Source of the DNA: Enoplolaimus lenunculus
Lineage: Eukaryota > Nematoda > Enoplea > Enoplida > Thoracostomopsidae
NCBI GenBank assembly: GCA_030248215.1
Contig: JASANG010003405.1
Coordinates: 1 to 64,000 of the forward strand
Length of the DNA: 64,000 bases
Reading direction: 5' to 3'
The position numbers were made by a program, and so were the translations under genes. The notes under the pieces are model-generated. The model was not told where the DNA came from. It did not search any database and was given only the letters and a program-made list of their open reading frames with translations. Each line of letters starts with the position of its first letter. The first letter of the stretch is position 1. Shown here piece by piece: positions 44,964 to 56,546 of the stretch.

Positions 44964-45994
44964 CATTTTTTTATAGAAAACTTGTAGGAATTGTTGCTAG
45001 ACGGTGCAAGAACATTAATTGACGGAGCAACAAAAACTTTCCTAATTTTCGGCCGCAACGCCGCGAAGATGTTCGTAGAGTAAACAAGGTGGGACTTTGC
45101 CTTCCCCACTGCCTCCTAATATTTCCGGTCATGCAAGCTGACTACAGTAAACCCGAATTCGATTTATACTGAAAAATTGTACAAACATCTTTTAGCGTTG
45201 CACTGCGTTTCATGAATGTGCAATTGTGCTAAAGTAATACGGAAATATTAATCTCATAAAAATTTAACAGAATGAAAACAATTTTAAGTTTAAAACTTTA
45301 ATTTTCTCGGCCAAAAAGGAAGTGATCATCCGTAACAGTTTTTGAAATTTTTCTATTTTATCATAAATACAGGCTTATAATTAGGTTTAGGCTTAGGCTT
45401 CGATTTACACTACGGCTTAGCCGTAAAATTTGGCTTAGATGTTCAAACTTATTTAGCTTGCGACGAAAAGTGCGCAGAAAATCGCGGAAACATTCGAGAA
45501 AACCTCAAAAGAATCCCGCAGCCGTAATTTTGAAATTGTCATCCGGACAAAATGGGAATATAAATTGTTTTGAGTCGCAATGCAATTTATAAATACAATG
45601 AGATTAATGATAATTGCAATGTGTTTTCGGCATTTTGTTTGCAATTGCACTATTTACACGTAGCAACCAACATCAAACGTTATCGTTGTATTTTATGGAG
45701 TCTTTGCGATATTTTACTTGCGTATAACATTTTTCGAATTTTGCGTGTAATTTTTCCGAATTTACGTGTTGTATATTTGCAGTTTGAACTTGAGCTAAAA
45801 CGCTGATGGACATTGATTTTTTATTGTAATTCGTGGTAAAAACGCATGTATCGAGAGCTGGCTATGAACAACAACTGGATGGCGTAGGTTTGAAATAGTA
45901 GCTAACTTTAAGCTTGAGTGCGAATCCATTCGAAATCCAAGCGAACGTATTGCGCTATACCTTTTTAATATTTTTAATGTTTGCCGGCGGCATT
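44964..45994. other. No gene; scattered hexamer remnants
   Basis: TTAGGTTTAGGCTTAGGCTT occurs at 45380-45400 without recognisable element ends. Nothing else was assigned. Confidence 0.4.
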
Positions 45995-46078
45995 CGTCAC
46001 CGTCTGTCACCGTTCGTCATCGCGAGGTATTTTACTCGAATTACTCGTGTGCAAACCGTACGGTGACAGACGGTGACG
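45995..46078. mobile_element. 84-bp sequence with perfect 18-bp inverted repeats
   Basis: CGTCACCGTCTGTCACCG at 45995-46012 is the exact complement of 46061-46078, with a 48-bp loop. The arms themselves repeat GTCACCGT. It could be a very small MITE or a protein-binding palindrome. No target duplication is seen. Confidence 0.8.
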
Positions 46079-47447
46079 TATGTCGACGCACAGCGCCGCC
46101 CGACAGGTAAAGGGTTACCTTAAAGTTTGCAGCTTTTTTTCTCAGCAGAAAATTGGCACATATATAGCATACAGTAATAGTTGCGTTTTATAACTTTTAC
46201 CAGTCCACCTCTCGTCAGAAATTTCAGGATTCGCCGCCGAGTGGAGTGGTGTAAAATTTAGCTCATTTTTCGCGTGTGATTAGTTTCGTTTCTGTGCCTA
46301 TTTTGGGATCCGTAACTGCAGGATTATTTTAGGCTGAAAAGTTATGGTGTGGGACCCTAAGCCACAAAGTAAACGTTTATTGAAGTAACACAAACGTAAC
46401 TATAATCAGAAGGCATGAAAATGAAACTCAATCCTTGACAATTAAAGTCGTTCGCTTTTATACCCTTTTTGGGTAATGAGATCATTTGCATTTTAAGATT
46501 GATTTTCTGAACCAGTTCCCAAATCGTCAAAACCGAAAGTTCGAGACTGATAAAGCAGCGTCCAAAACCAGCCCGAATCTTCGGCGGAAATCGTAAGAAG
46601 ATTCTCGTCAAACCGGTTGCAGGAAGCAGGAATTAAAATAGGACGCCACAATGGTTAATTGGTAATCCAATCGGTGATATATGGATTTGAGGATATGGGC
46701 TGTATGGTACACATGGACTCACAGATAGGGCCTAAACTTAAACATATTCGAACACTTTGAGGTGACCGCTTGTACAGATTTGTTGAATATTTTTCAGACT
46801 TTCATTGTTATTATTTTATATCTCGTCGCTGCTTAACGAAGGAATTCGCTTTCAAAGCAAAACGCCGTGCCAGCCTTAACTGTGATTCTAACCATAAAAG
46901 TAACTTCTTATGTTAACACACAAAATTGTCAAAATTACCACAGATTTGAAATACAAATTACGCCTAACGAATTTGATCGTTTTACACAAAATGAAAGTCC
47001 AAATGAACAAAATCGTGTTGAACTTGAGACGATTGGTGCTGATTTAAATATTTTTAAATGTTGAAATACTTTTTAACGGCGTAGAAACAAATTTGAAAAT
47101 GATAAAGTTACGTTCTGTAAAATATTTCGAATTTGAAGTTTTTTTGTGTTACCGACGGAAATAAATCGTAACAACTAAACGGGACAAAAGTCACTCTGGA
47201 GGTTGGCCCTTTAAATCCTGGGTTGGTTTGGCAATTTGACTATATGCCGACCGGTACTGTTAATACCTGGTTCGGGCAAACATCAATTAGACAAGAAGTT
47301 TATTTGGACCGAAAGCATGACAAAATATGCATTTAGTGTAAATAGTACAAACACAGCCAAGTTGTCAAAATCATTGAATGTGTGCAATACACCTAAATAA
47401 AAGAAAAGTTACAAAGAGGGCATGCCCTACTTGTTAACTTTTGAATA
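46079..47447. other. No recognised gene
   Basis: AT-rich with a few open stretches under 90 codons (46357-46611, 46867-47064). None has a recognisable domain. Confidence 0.45.
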
Positions 47448-47840
47448 TTGTGGTTGCCGAGGAAGAGATACGCAAAAATTAATACGAGGCAGCGGTGTTT
47501 AAACTTATTTAATATTTCATATAACAACGTTACACACGGCAATCATATGAAGCTTTTAAAACCCGAATTTCTAACTAACAATTTAAAATACAGCTTCCAT
47601 GTAAGGTTCATTAACGCTTGGAATTCGCTGAACAACATGGTTATCGTTACCAACCTTCTTTACATTTATAAAAGAACCAGACCAAGTGGATCTTAACAAA
47701 TGTTTGCTGTATAATCAACAATTAGGTTAGATATAAGTAGGCTTGTCCCTTTCAAACTATTTTTATTGGTTGTAATATTCAATGCAATTTTATCTCTTGC
47801 TCGTCCGACCTTTATACGTTTATTCGTCAATAATGAAACG
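47448..47840 (+). mobile_element. LINE fragment: 3' end of a CR1-like non-LTR retrotransposon
   Basis: The translation includes KLLKPEF, KYSFHVRFINAWNSL and a following ATNLL-like position, which is the typical C-terminal tail of CR1/jockey-type reverse transcriptases (R/K-xSF-x-R-x-IN-x-WNSL). After the frame ends, about 130 bp of 3' UTR is shared with 49497-49723 (GTAGGCTTGTCCC, TTGGTTGTAATATTCAA). The upstream reverse transcriptase is absent, as expected for 5' truncation. Confidence 0.8.
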
Positions 47841-47977
47841 AAATATTTTGACTTTCAGCAGGATATTTAACAAAACTTGTAAAAAGTATTTTCAATTTGT
47901 TGAGGTTTTTAGAAATTTACTCTTCCCTGTCCCCATCGTCAAGGAAATTATTTCATGTTAAATTGAACCGTTAGCCG

Positions 47978-48161
47978 GGCCAATGTTACTTTGAGGGGCA
48001 TAACCGTAGATTAAGCGTATTCCTAAGTCTAAGCGTAAGCCTAAGCGTTGCAAAAATGAGTTCCTAAGCCTAAGCTTAAGCAAAAAATATAATCTAGAAT
48101 CTAAACCTACTCTTTTATAGACCCACCAGAAACCTGGACGCCCCTTAAAGTAGCATGGGCC
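47978..48161 (-). mobile_element. Family A MITE
   Basis: Begins GGCCAATGTTACTTTGAGGG and ends CCTTAAAGTAGCATGGGCC. Flanks are GTTAGCCG and GTGGGCCG (6 of 8). Confidence 0.87.
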
Positions 48162-48543
48162 GTGGGCCGAATGAGGTTGTACCCCAGTGACAGTACGCAA
48201 GCGACTGTGGTCGGTAAACTTCACAGAATTTAAATTAGTTGTAGATGGTATGTAAAAATTTTGTGACTCAAATTCGTCGATTTATTACACTGATAAGACG
48301 GCGATTACACGACTCATGATTCGATCATATTTTATTTAAATTGGAAACATTTTGAAATTTTATTCAAAATTCATCAGTCAAGTGCGTACTGTTTGAACAA
48401 TGCCGAGGTTGTGTCGAAAAATCGTTTCCAAGGGGACCGGAATAGACAAAATATGGTGACTGAGAAACGAAATTTATTAATTCTATATTCTCATTCGAAT
48501 TCAAGACGTACTTTGATCCACAAGTTGAATAATATTTGCACTG

Positions 48544-48797
48544 CACTGTAAATTTCAGTGAGTTGATTTTAACTCAGAATGAATTGAATCACTCAGTCTG
48601 TGTTAGGACTGTCAGAACTCAGAATTTGGAGTTGATTCAATTCATTTTGAGTTAATTAACCAACTCTCCCAGAGTCAACTCAACTCAGAGTAAGAATCAA
48701 CTCAACTTGGAGTGAGTTTACGTATACTGATATTAATTCAGAAATAACCAACTCACTAGCTGAATTGATTAATCAACTCATCGGAATTTACAGAGTG
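48544..48797. mobile_element. Family D MITE
   Basis: Begins CACTGTAAATTTCAGTGAG and ends ATCGGAATTTACAGAGTG. Closely related to the copy at 40962-41237. Confidence 0.87.
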
Positions 48798-49208
48798 GAA
48801 CCCCAAGTTAAGTTTATACTAAGGCCAACCGGCCGAAATCGTTGACCGAAGCCAGAAGCCAGACGCAAAGGTTTGATTTTAATTCATGTGAAACTGCCGA
48901 AAGCCTTGGCACTGATTGGGTTATCGGGTACAAAATATGTTTGGTATGCCGATATTTATACGGCTTCAATTGTAAGCTTTAAGCGATGTTTTACGCCAAC
49001 CTTGCGTGTTTATTTTTCGCACCATTAAAATCTTCCGTTGTGTACTACTGGACGAGCATTGAATAAATCGACGATAAGTGGTAATTAACACCAACCCCGC
49101 TGTATACAAAAACGAGTCGACTCGTGTCATTTTAGCTTGTTGTGTTAGTAAAAAACACTAAAGTAGGAACGATATTTCCACCTACCGCACTGGTGTTTAC
49201 TGTACTGT

Positions 49209-49373
49209 TTGGCCGCAGGGGTTTGAGTAAAATGAACAAAGCTGTGCAATATTAAAATTTGATGAGGGAATACAAAACCACAACAGGCCTAAGTCGTTGA
49301 AATTTTTTGAATGCCCCTCGTGGTATCGTTTTAGCCCCCCCCCCCCGAGCAAGACGAGCTGGCTACGGGCCTG
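49209..49373. mobile_element. Family H-like MITE
   Basis: Begins GGCCGCAGGGGTTTGAG and ends GAGCTGGCTACGGGCC. The right half has the C-run and GCAAGACGAG corresponding to the CCTAGCAAGGTGA of other copies. The left half is diverged. Confidence 0.55.
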
Positions 49374-49496
49374 AACCACAAAATTTACAATAATCTTCTA
49401 AATATATGCGTAAATCTGGAACTCAAGATGTGTTCAATCCAAGATGTAAATTTAGCTTGGGGGGGCGGGAACCGCGACAAAATTCAAATTTAGTTT

Positions 49497-49723
49497 CAAT
49501 TCGCTAAACAACATGGTACCTATACCAACCTCCTCTAAATTTAAAAAAGAGCTGGACTACGTTGATCTTAACAAATTTTTGCTGTATAATCGAAAATTAG
49601 GTTATAAGTAGGCTTATCCCTTTCTAACTATTTTTGTTGGTTGTAATATTCAAATCAATTTTTATCTCTTGTTCGTCCGACTTACATATATACGTACGTT
49701 ATTCACCAATAAAGAATGATGAT
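49497..49723 (+). mobile_element. LINE fragment: second CR1-like 3' end
   Basis: In frame it reads NSLNNMVPIPTSSKFKKELD, then LNKFLLYNRKLGYK and a stop: the end of a non-LTR reverse transcriptase ORF. The 3' UTR is shared with 47448-47840. It finishes in AATAAAGAATGATGATAG, a short ATG repeat as often seen at CR1/L2-type 3' ends. It is more severely 5'-truncated than the first copy. Confidence 0.8.
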
Positions 49724-49739
49724 AGAAGGCCAAAAGTGT

Positions 49740-49969
49740 ACAACTGGGTACATTAAGTGTACAAAAAATGAACCCGGCACGCGTTGCATTTTTACCTTAC
49801 CCCCTCCTCATTTAGGGGGTGTTGAAACCTTGACAGCAGGCAAATATTGGTGCGATACAAAGGTGCAAACGTTATCCGATCATATTGTTGGATTAGGTTT
49901 AGCTGAGTTCTGTATCCAGTTGCCCCCCCTTAAATAAGTGGGAGTGTAGGTAAAACGCAAAGCGCGGTG
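49740..49969. mobile_element. Family K repeat
   Basis: Begins ACAACTGGGTACATTAAGTG and ends AACGCAAAGCGCGGTGG. Same order of motifs as 22275-22512. A family A element has inserted directly after it at 49978. Confidence 0.65.
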
Positions 49970-49977
49970 GTACTTTT

Positions 49978-50160
49978 GGCCCATATTACTTTAAGGGGCG
50001 TCCAGGTTTCTGGTAGGTCTATAAAAGAGTAGGTTTACATTCTAGATTACCTTTTTTGCGTATGTTTAGGCTTAGGAACACATTTTGCAACGCTTAGGCT
50101 TAGGCTTAGGCTTAGGAATACGTTTAATCTACTGTAACGCCCCTTAAAGTACCATTGGCC
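49978..50160 (+). mobile_element. Family A MITE with exact 8-bp TSD
   Basis: Begins GGCCCATATTACTTTAAGGG and ends CTTAAAGTACCATTGGCC. The 8-mer GTACTTTT is at 49970-49977 and 50161-50168. It has inserted into the end of the family K repeat (which reads GGTAC at this point at 22498-22511). Confidence 0.94.
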
Positions 50161-50754
50161 GTACTTTTTATGCTACAAGTATTTTTCGAAGTTGCACACT
50201 GTTATCATTGACTCTTGGTCTGATATATATATATACACTTTTAGAGACATAAACGAAGCAGCCTGTTTAAATAAACGAACTAAAAAAAGCAGAAAAATCA
50301 GTTCTTAAGACAGCTGTTTGTTGAAAGTAAGCAATTTAATTCTGTAAATTGGTAATATTAATTATCTCGAATATGGCGAAATTACTGTTTTAAATGAGAC
50401 GCGGGCGTATAAGTCAAATACAGTTTTTTCATACTCGCAACACTCGCTTGTAAGAAGAGTTCTTCATGGTTATTATGAAATTCTGGCAACGACTCTGGTT
50501 GTGGGTTATTTCAAACTTGCTCATTTTCAAGTCACTGGTTACTAATGAATGGGTGGTGTGCTCGTTTAACGAGAAATTGAAAACTTTTAAATGTACGAGT
50601 GAACTGTATTAAGATCATGTAAATGTTCTATATATGTTTGGTTGTGATTTTACGCACACGGACTTTTCATTTTTGTAGCTTTATTCCCCCCTCAGTCACA
50701 GAAATTGGCTTAATTGTTCCGAGGGAGGGAAGTATGTAATTTAGCCTTAGTGAT

Positions 50755-51197
50755 CAGTGTGGGAAGTGAGTTAGGATTTTTTACCCGACCTGCGCTTGAG
50801 CGACGTAAACAAGAATTTTCTACCCGCGCAAATAAAATCTACCCACGACCCACTTTTTACCCGAGCCTGAAAGTTAAACCGGTATTTTCAATGTCGCTGG
50901 TGATTCGCGCTTTAATGAAGTTTCGCGATATAGCTTCAATGAATTTTACAAATGAAATTTTACTAGAAACAATAAAATTTTAAGCCCAGCTAAATAATGC
51001 ACGCACAGCAGCTGACCAGGAATAAAACAGCCAATAGCGTCGGTTTTTCACCTTCAAACTTAAAAATTTGCACGGGTAAAAACTGTGAATTCTTTACCCG
51101 CATGATAAAACTGTTTACCGCGCCTTGAAATTCTTTACCTCCGACCAGCTTTTACCCGCGAGTAAGGGCGGGTACCCGTGGGTAATGTCCCATTCTG
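50755..51197. mobile_element. Family O hAT-like element
   Basis: Begins CAGTGTGGGAAGTGAG and ends GGTAATGTCCCATTCTG, with many TTTACCCG or CGGGTAAA motifs inside. Flanks TTAGTGAT and CTAGCGAG match at 5 of 8. A 90-codon open stretch inside has no transposase features. Confidence 0.65.
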
Positions 51198-51313
51198 CTA
51201 GCGAGAACCAGTTATCATGTACTGTAGTGACCCGATCGAGAGGGTGGAAGTAACAAGAGTCCGGGAATCAACAAATATCGATTTTCCTAATTTATTCGAA
51301 TCAAAAAAGTACA

Positions 51314-51741
51314 CATTGTAGTGACCCTAGAAGAGGGGTTCCCATTTTGAGTCCCAATCAATAAAAGTCCTTATCCCTATAAGAGTCCGTAAGCGGATAG
51401 AGTCTCTAAACCCTAATTAGAGCCCATAAATGTCAATTATCCCTAATTGTAGCGCATAAATGACTCCAAAACCAAATAAAGTTGAGTTCGAAACTTTGAA
51501 GCGTACCTAAGATTTTAAAGTACATTTTTAAGTCTTAATCTTATATCATCGCCTAAGCTCTTGATACAAAACAAACGTTTAATTCAACGGATAATTGCAA
51601 TACCGGATATATATCAGTAACGAAGGGCGGTGGAGCGGGGGTTAAAAATAAATAACAGTCCGTAACCGAATAACAAGGGGGGTACCCTCTGGAGAGGCCA
51701 AATAAATATCAGCGCCCCCTCTTATTCGGGTCACTACACTA
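51314..51741 (+). mobile_element. Family F MITE, near full length, with a second F end beside it
   Basis: From CATTGTAGTGACCCTAG to CGGGTCACTACACTA with all internal motifs. A separate F-type end, TACTGTAGTGACCCGATCG, lies just upstream at 51220, so a second, mostly deleted copy may adjoin. Confidence 0.85.
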
Positions 51742-51804
51742 TTTCTAAAGTAATGAACGTAAACTATTGAAAATACACTTAATGTTGTATAGTCCACATA
51801 AATA

Positions 51805-51919
51805 GACTTGGATTGCGAAATAACCAACAGTCCGCAGCACAATAGCGAGCGGTATTCTCTGGACAGGTGAAACAATTACCAGTCATCCCTTCATTTTTTT
51901 TATTCTGGTCACTACAGTA
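51805..51919 (+). mobile_element. Family F fragment, strongly diverged
   Basis: AACCAACAGTCCGCAGCACAA corresponds in position to AATAACAGTCCGTAACCGAA; the end reads CTGGTCACTACAGTA. Confidence 0.6.
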
Positions 51920-52393
51920 CAATACCATTTCTCTACCACTCTCACTAGCTTTGGTCGATGCTGTAGAAAAATTTAAATCAGAGAACATCATGATTGCCTT
52001 CGTTTTGTTATCTCTGGTTTTACTACCAACGCCTGTGTATCAAAGGCACAAAACGAACATTTGGTCAAACATTTATCACTGTTCAAAATATGTCACAATT
52101 GATACAACAAAACTAGTGATGCAGTATTTAAGTGTGGTATGGCGGCACAGATCCCTTTTAACTTTGTCAAATATACTACTATCGGGCTTGGCTGTTTTCG
52201 TTGCGTGTTGTTTAAAATGCATATTGGCTTTACAGCTAACGTCTCTTGCTGGCTCCAATATACATCTGTGTTCCTGAATGTTTGTTATATAGCAAAACAA
52301 AGCTTCAAACGCGAACCGCTGCGTCAAAACACTTGCTAAGAGACACTGCTACTCTGAATCAGTTTCAAAACGGTTCGTATTCTGGTTTCGTTG
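51920..52393. other. Open stretch of uncertain meaning
   Basis: An open frame on the plus strand runs from inside the F fragment to 52277 (136 codons). Its translation is hydrophobic (FVLLSLVLLPTPVY, LTLSNILLSGLAVFVACC) and could pass for membrane segments, but I see no family resemblance, no splice signals and no start independent of the MITE. Probably chance. Confidence 0.2.
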
Positions 52394-52592
52394 CACGTAT
52401 TCTCAAATGTGTATAGCATCTATCACTAATTGCTGATATGTTTTAGCAAATTTTAAGCCACTGAATGGTGATTTGCAAAAATCGGCACAAATTTTTAATT
52501 TGCCCAACTTTTAAGGCAAATTTGGAAATCCGTAGCTGCGGCGAATTTGTCAGTTTGAAAACCCATCAGAAACCGGTGTATAGTGCTATACC
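52394..52592. mobile_element. Family J MITE, diverged
   Basis: Begins GTATTCTCAAATGTGTATAG. The right end CCGGTGTATAGTGCTATACC is much altered. Confidence 0.6.
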
Positions 52593-52599
52593 AGAGTTG

Positions 52600-52925
52600 C
52601 ACGCTACTCGCGTCTAAACGCTGGACTGGTGAGAAAATTTTGAGTAAATAATTTTGAAATCGCGGTTAAAATTTTGTAATTCTTTACCCGCTTAAAACTT
52701 TTTTATATAAAACTTGAAACAAGATAAGGTAGAATAACTTTGAATTTTTAGTGAGTGAAAAATAAGTAGCGAGTAACATTAGTGCATTCTACACAATTGT
52801 ATTGAACATACAAGAAAAAATAAACGCAGGTAACGGTAAAGGAATTTTGCGCGGGTATCCCTGCGGGTAAAACAATAAAATTCTGCGGGTAAACCGCTGC
52901 TCGGGTAAAAAACTCCTTACCCATT
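52600..52925. mobile_element. Family O-related repeat
   Basis: Contains TTCTTTACCCGC near the left and several GCGGGTAAA motifs near the right (52858-52925), as in 50755-51197. The ends are not defined. Confidence 0.45.
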
Positions 52926-53558
52926 TACTCGTCTGTGTTACACACTACACGTTTCCAAATATGGACCCTTGATAGTCGCGCAGTTAGTATCAGCGGCATC
53001 ATTTTATAAGTTGGCGCAGCCGATGCTGATAATTTTCAAGTGTTGTGAAATTTTGGCCATGAAAATTGTTCATTTGAACCTCACAACAAGTTTTTGTTTC
53101 GTTATTAATTTAAGATACTTCACCATTTTATTGTAAGCGGAAAACCACTCAATCGGTGCTGTGGTCATAACCCAAATGAACAGTGTATGGTATAATGAAT
53201 GAATAATGCTGAATGCATATTATATAACAAAGGCACTCGTTGAAACCGTTGTTCGTCTTTTTGGTTTTAAATTTTGTTTTACCGACTCTGTCGACAAATT
53301 TCAGTAATCGTTGTAGTAAAATTCGTTCTTCGCCACGATTAATATGGTCCAGTGTACGTTTGAACTAATTTTATATACGCTATTCAGTTGTTTTCAATGC
53401 CCGTTTAAATTATTTCATTACCTTTAATTAGGATGATGGTAAGTGGTTAATCCAGGACTTTCGAGTAGCGGATCCATGAATTTGTGGTTGCAGTAAATAC
53501 TTTTGTAACGACATTTTATTCGTGTATTCACGTCGTCATGTTTTACTTTACTATTTTT
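52926..53558. other. No recognised gene
   Basis: AT-rich single-copy-looking DNA. Confidence 0.5.
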
Positions 53559-53865
53559 ACTAGAACAAGTATTGTAAGCCTCAGATGAGCGATTTGCATA
53601 ACTAAATTTTCAGTACAGCAAGGCTCACAAGCGAAAATGGTAAGGTTCCTACCTTACCATTTTATCACCAAAAAATTATAATGGGAGCGTACCCCCCGCC
53701 CCCCTCATCCGCATTTGACTAGAACAAGTATTGTAAGCCTCAGATGAGCGATTTGCATAACGAAATTTTCAGTACAAGGCTCACAAGCGAACCTAGACAA
53801 ATGCGGAGGAGGGGGGCGGAGGGTACGCCCACATTAAAATTTTTTTTGTGATAAAATGGTAAGGT
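53559..53865. repeat. Composite of direct and inverted repeats
   Basis: A 75-bp sequence (ACTAGAACAAGTATTGTAAG ... CACAAGCGAA) occurs at 53559-53635 and again, almost unchanged, at 53718-53791. A second sequence of about 72 bp lies inverted: 53650-53722 pairs with 53793-53865 (ATTTTATCACC ... CATCCGCATTTG against CAAATGCGGAGG ... GGTGATAAAAT-like). The order is direct, inverted, direct, inverted partner. Confidence 0.85.
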
Positions 53866-54629
53866 TCCTACTTTACAATTTTCTTCCTCTAAAAATTGAT
53901 TTTATAAAAAAATTCAGTTTTTACCTTCAGAAATTTATTTGTTATAAAACCTTACAATTTTTGTGTTTAGAAAATATTTTGGTGATAAAACGATAATGAC
54001 CTTACAATTTTTGCGTTTCATAACATTTACCAGCCCGTCCACCCCTCGTCATACAATTTTGAATCCTCCTCTGGCATGGCTACGGTACGGGACACATCGA
54101 GGGATTGGTTTTGAATCTGTCACCGCTCGTATTTCACAATGATGTTCCGTTTTTCAGTAACAAATGCGAGTTTTAGCTCACTTGATATTAGCTTACAACT
54201 ATGCATAATCAATGCAATCATTGTCAAACCAAAATCCCTGGCAGCGCCCATGTTTCAGTGCTTAATGCTAAATTGTCAAAACAGTTAAAAGACACTTTTG
54301 CCGCTGTTTATAAAATTTTAATATGTCTGTTTGTATCTTCGTTTGATTTTAAAATGAATAACGGTTGTTTCAAATTTGACAATTTTTAGCATTCAGAGCG
54401 AGTAAGAGGCGGGCGAATTGATTGAACTGACGAACGGCATTTGCTCTTTGAAAATTTGCCACGTTCAGAGTTTCTGCTGTTAAACGGGTGGTCGTGTCTC
54501 GAAATTGGCGGTTTTACATCAAACAAAAAACAGTTGCATTTCAAAGCAACTTTAGCTCAATAGACGGTTTTGTATGCTTGCCGCAGCTGCGCGTTGTGTA
54601 TTGTTCAAATGCAAGGGACTGTATAAAAA
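53866..54629. other. No recognised gene
   Basis: TTACAATTTTTGCG-type near-repeats occur at 53940-54015. An open stretch at 54201-54389 begins with CNHCQTKIPG-like residues, but there is no recognisable domain beyond one CxxC. Confidence 0.4.
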
Positions 54630-54932
54630 TGCTGTATTGACCCGAACAAGAGGGGGGTACCTGTTTTGAGTCCGAATCAATTGGAGTCCGTATCCCTATA
54701 TCCCTAATAAGAGTCCGTAAGCGGATAGAGTCCCTAAACCATAATTAGAGTCCATAAATGTCAATTATTCCTAATTGTAGCGCATACATGGATCCAGGAC
54801 CAAACATATATCAGTAACGAAGAGTGGCGGAGCATGGGTTACAAATAAACAGTCCGTAACCGAATAACAGGGGGTATCCTCTTGAGAGGTCAAATAAATA
54901 TCAGTCCTACCTCTTATTCGGGTCACTCACTA
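54630..54932 (+). mobile_element. Family F MITE, internally deleted
   Basis: Has both ends (TGCTGTATTGACCCG ... TATTCGGGTCACTCACTA) but lacks about 140 bp in the middle, joining GGACCAAA directly to CATATATCAGTAACG. Confidence 0.82.
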
Positions 54933-55404
54933 GTCACGACAGCACCTCAATAGTTCTGGGTATTCAGCTTAGAAGATTGCTACAGACTACTAAATAAATA
55001 CTTGCGTTGACAACTTAAAATTGAGTTGATTTGGCTTGTCTTTTGCCTTATTTATATAAACCACTGCAATAGAGATTCATTCGAATATAACCCTTCCCTC
55101 GAATTATATATACTTGAATCATTTTAGTTCCAAGAACAAAGAACCAGATTGAAATACACTTACGCTAAGTCGTACAAACATCAACCCATGTTACTCATAC
55201 TGGTGTCGCGCTTTCAGCAGCGGATCCAGAATATTCTAAATGGGCGGGATGGTAAATATTTTGAAACGCAATTTTTCTCAAAAAAATTTTCTTAGCGGGA
55301 AAATTATAAGGTAAGACCGTATTTTATAATGAAAGTTATCACAAAAAAGTTCTGTGGGAAGTGGGGACAAATTGTAAGGTAGGGGTCCTTAAACATTTTT
55401 CTTA

Positions 55405-55436
55405 TTCGGACCGGATATCCGGTGTTCATCTGTAGT
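55405..55436. mobile_element. Family I end fragment
   Basis: GGACCGGATATCCGGTGTTC followed by ATCTGTAG: one isolated terminus. Confidence 0.45.
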
Positions 55437-55755
55437 CTATATCATACTGTTCTCAGTAAACTTGCTATCATCATCATGAAGTGTTAACTCAGAAAAACTT
55501 TGTGTTAAATAAAACCGCTAAAACGTCCCAGAGGTAAATTAGCGTTGCATTGAACTTACGGATAAAGCTAGACCTGTGTGAAACCCAGCCGTATATCGAA
55601 TTCTACAGAAACTCAGACCCATGTTACTTTTAGGTCCGTAGAGGTTTCTATTATTACAATTTTTGCTTAAGAAATAAAGATTTTGAATCATCATGGAACA
55701 AATGTGCAAGAATGTGGTTTAATATTCTGCCTGAGGTTTGGATACAGAATTTTTT

Positions 55756-55903
55756 TCGTCAGCTCCAGCTACTTTGGTGGCTAAACCATGCAAATTATTC
55801 CAAAAAATTTTTTAGACAAAAGCATTTCGGATATCCGGATACATTTTTTATTTCGGATACATATCCGGATATTTTTCATATCCGGATATCCGGTGCCCAT
55901 CTA
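55756..55903. mobile_element. Family I end
   Basis: CTCCAGCTACTTTGGTGG, TTTTTTAGACAAAAGCATTT and CATATCCGGATATCCGG, ending GTGCCCATCTATA. Nearly the same as 30795-30954. Confidence 0.65.
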
Positions 55904-56008
55904 TAATTGTGATATTCACATTTTGTCTACAAAACCGCTATTCAGATCACATTTCATGTTGACGTCGGTCGAATCAACGTGGACAAAGCGTGTTCCGGAC
56001 TGAACCCA
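55904..56008. repeat. Repeat shared with the right edge of the window
   Basis: GATATTCACATTTTGTCTAC ... GGACAAAGCGTGTTCC. Shares over 80% of its bases by eye with 63868-63985. Unknown family. Here it abuts a family I end; at 63.9 kb it does not. Confidence 0.65.
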
Positions 56009-56101
56009 TAAGGCTATTAATGTCTGAAATACAAGACATTAATGTCTTGAAAATTTAAGAAAGTAGTTGTCTTAAAATTTCAAGACAATTTATTTTGTGT
56101 G

Positions 56102-56546
56102 TACTGCAGTGACCCAAATAAGAGGGGACTGACATTTTACTTGGCCTCTCCAGATGGTACCCCCCTTGTTATTCGGTTACGGACTGCTATTTATTTTCAA
56201 CGCGCCTTCCGCCACCCTTCGTTACTGATGTATATCCGGTATTGCAACTATCCGGTGAACTAAACGTTTTTGCCTTGTATCGAAAGCTTGAGCGATAATG
56301 CAAGTTTGTACTTTGGAACGTTACTTTCAAACCTTAAGTACGCTTTAAAGATTCGAACACAACTTTATTTGGTCCTGGAGTCATTTATACGCTACAATTA
56401 GGGATAATTGACATTTATAGACTATAATGTTTATTAAGGGACTAACTGCTTACGGACTCTCATTACGGATACGGACTCCTATTGATTGGGACTCAAATTG
56501 GGACCCCCTCATATTACCCCCTCTTCTTATTCGGGTCAATACAGTA
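56102..56546 (-). mobile_element. Family F MITE, near full length
   Basis: From TACTGCAGTGACCCAAATAA to TTCGGGTCAATACAGTA, in the opposite orientation to the 18903 copy. Both terminal TA dinucleotides are present. Confidence 0.88.

Noticed and set aside
51867-52277. 136-codon hydrophobic frame as a membrane protein
   Set aside because: It begins inside a family F MITE remnant and has no splice signals or family resemblance.
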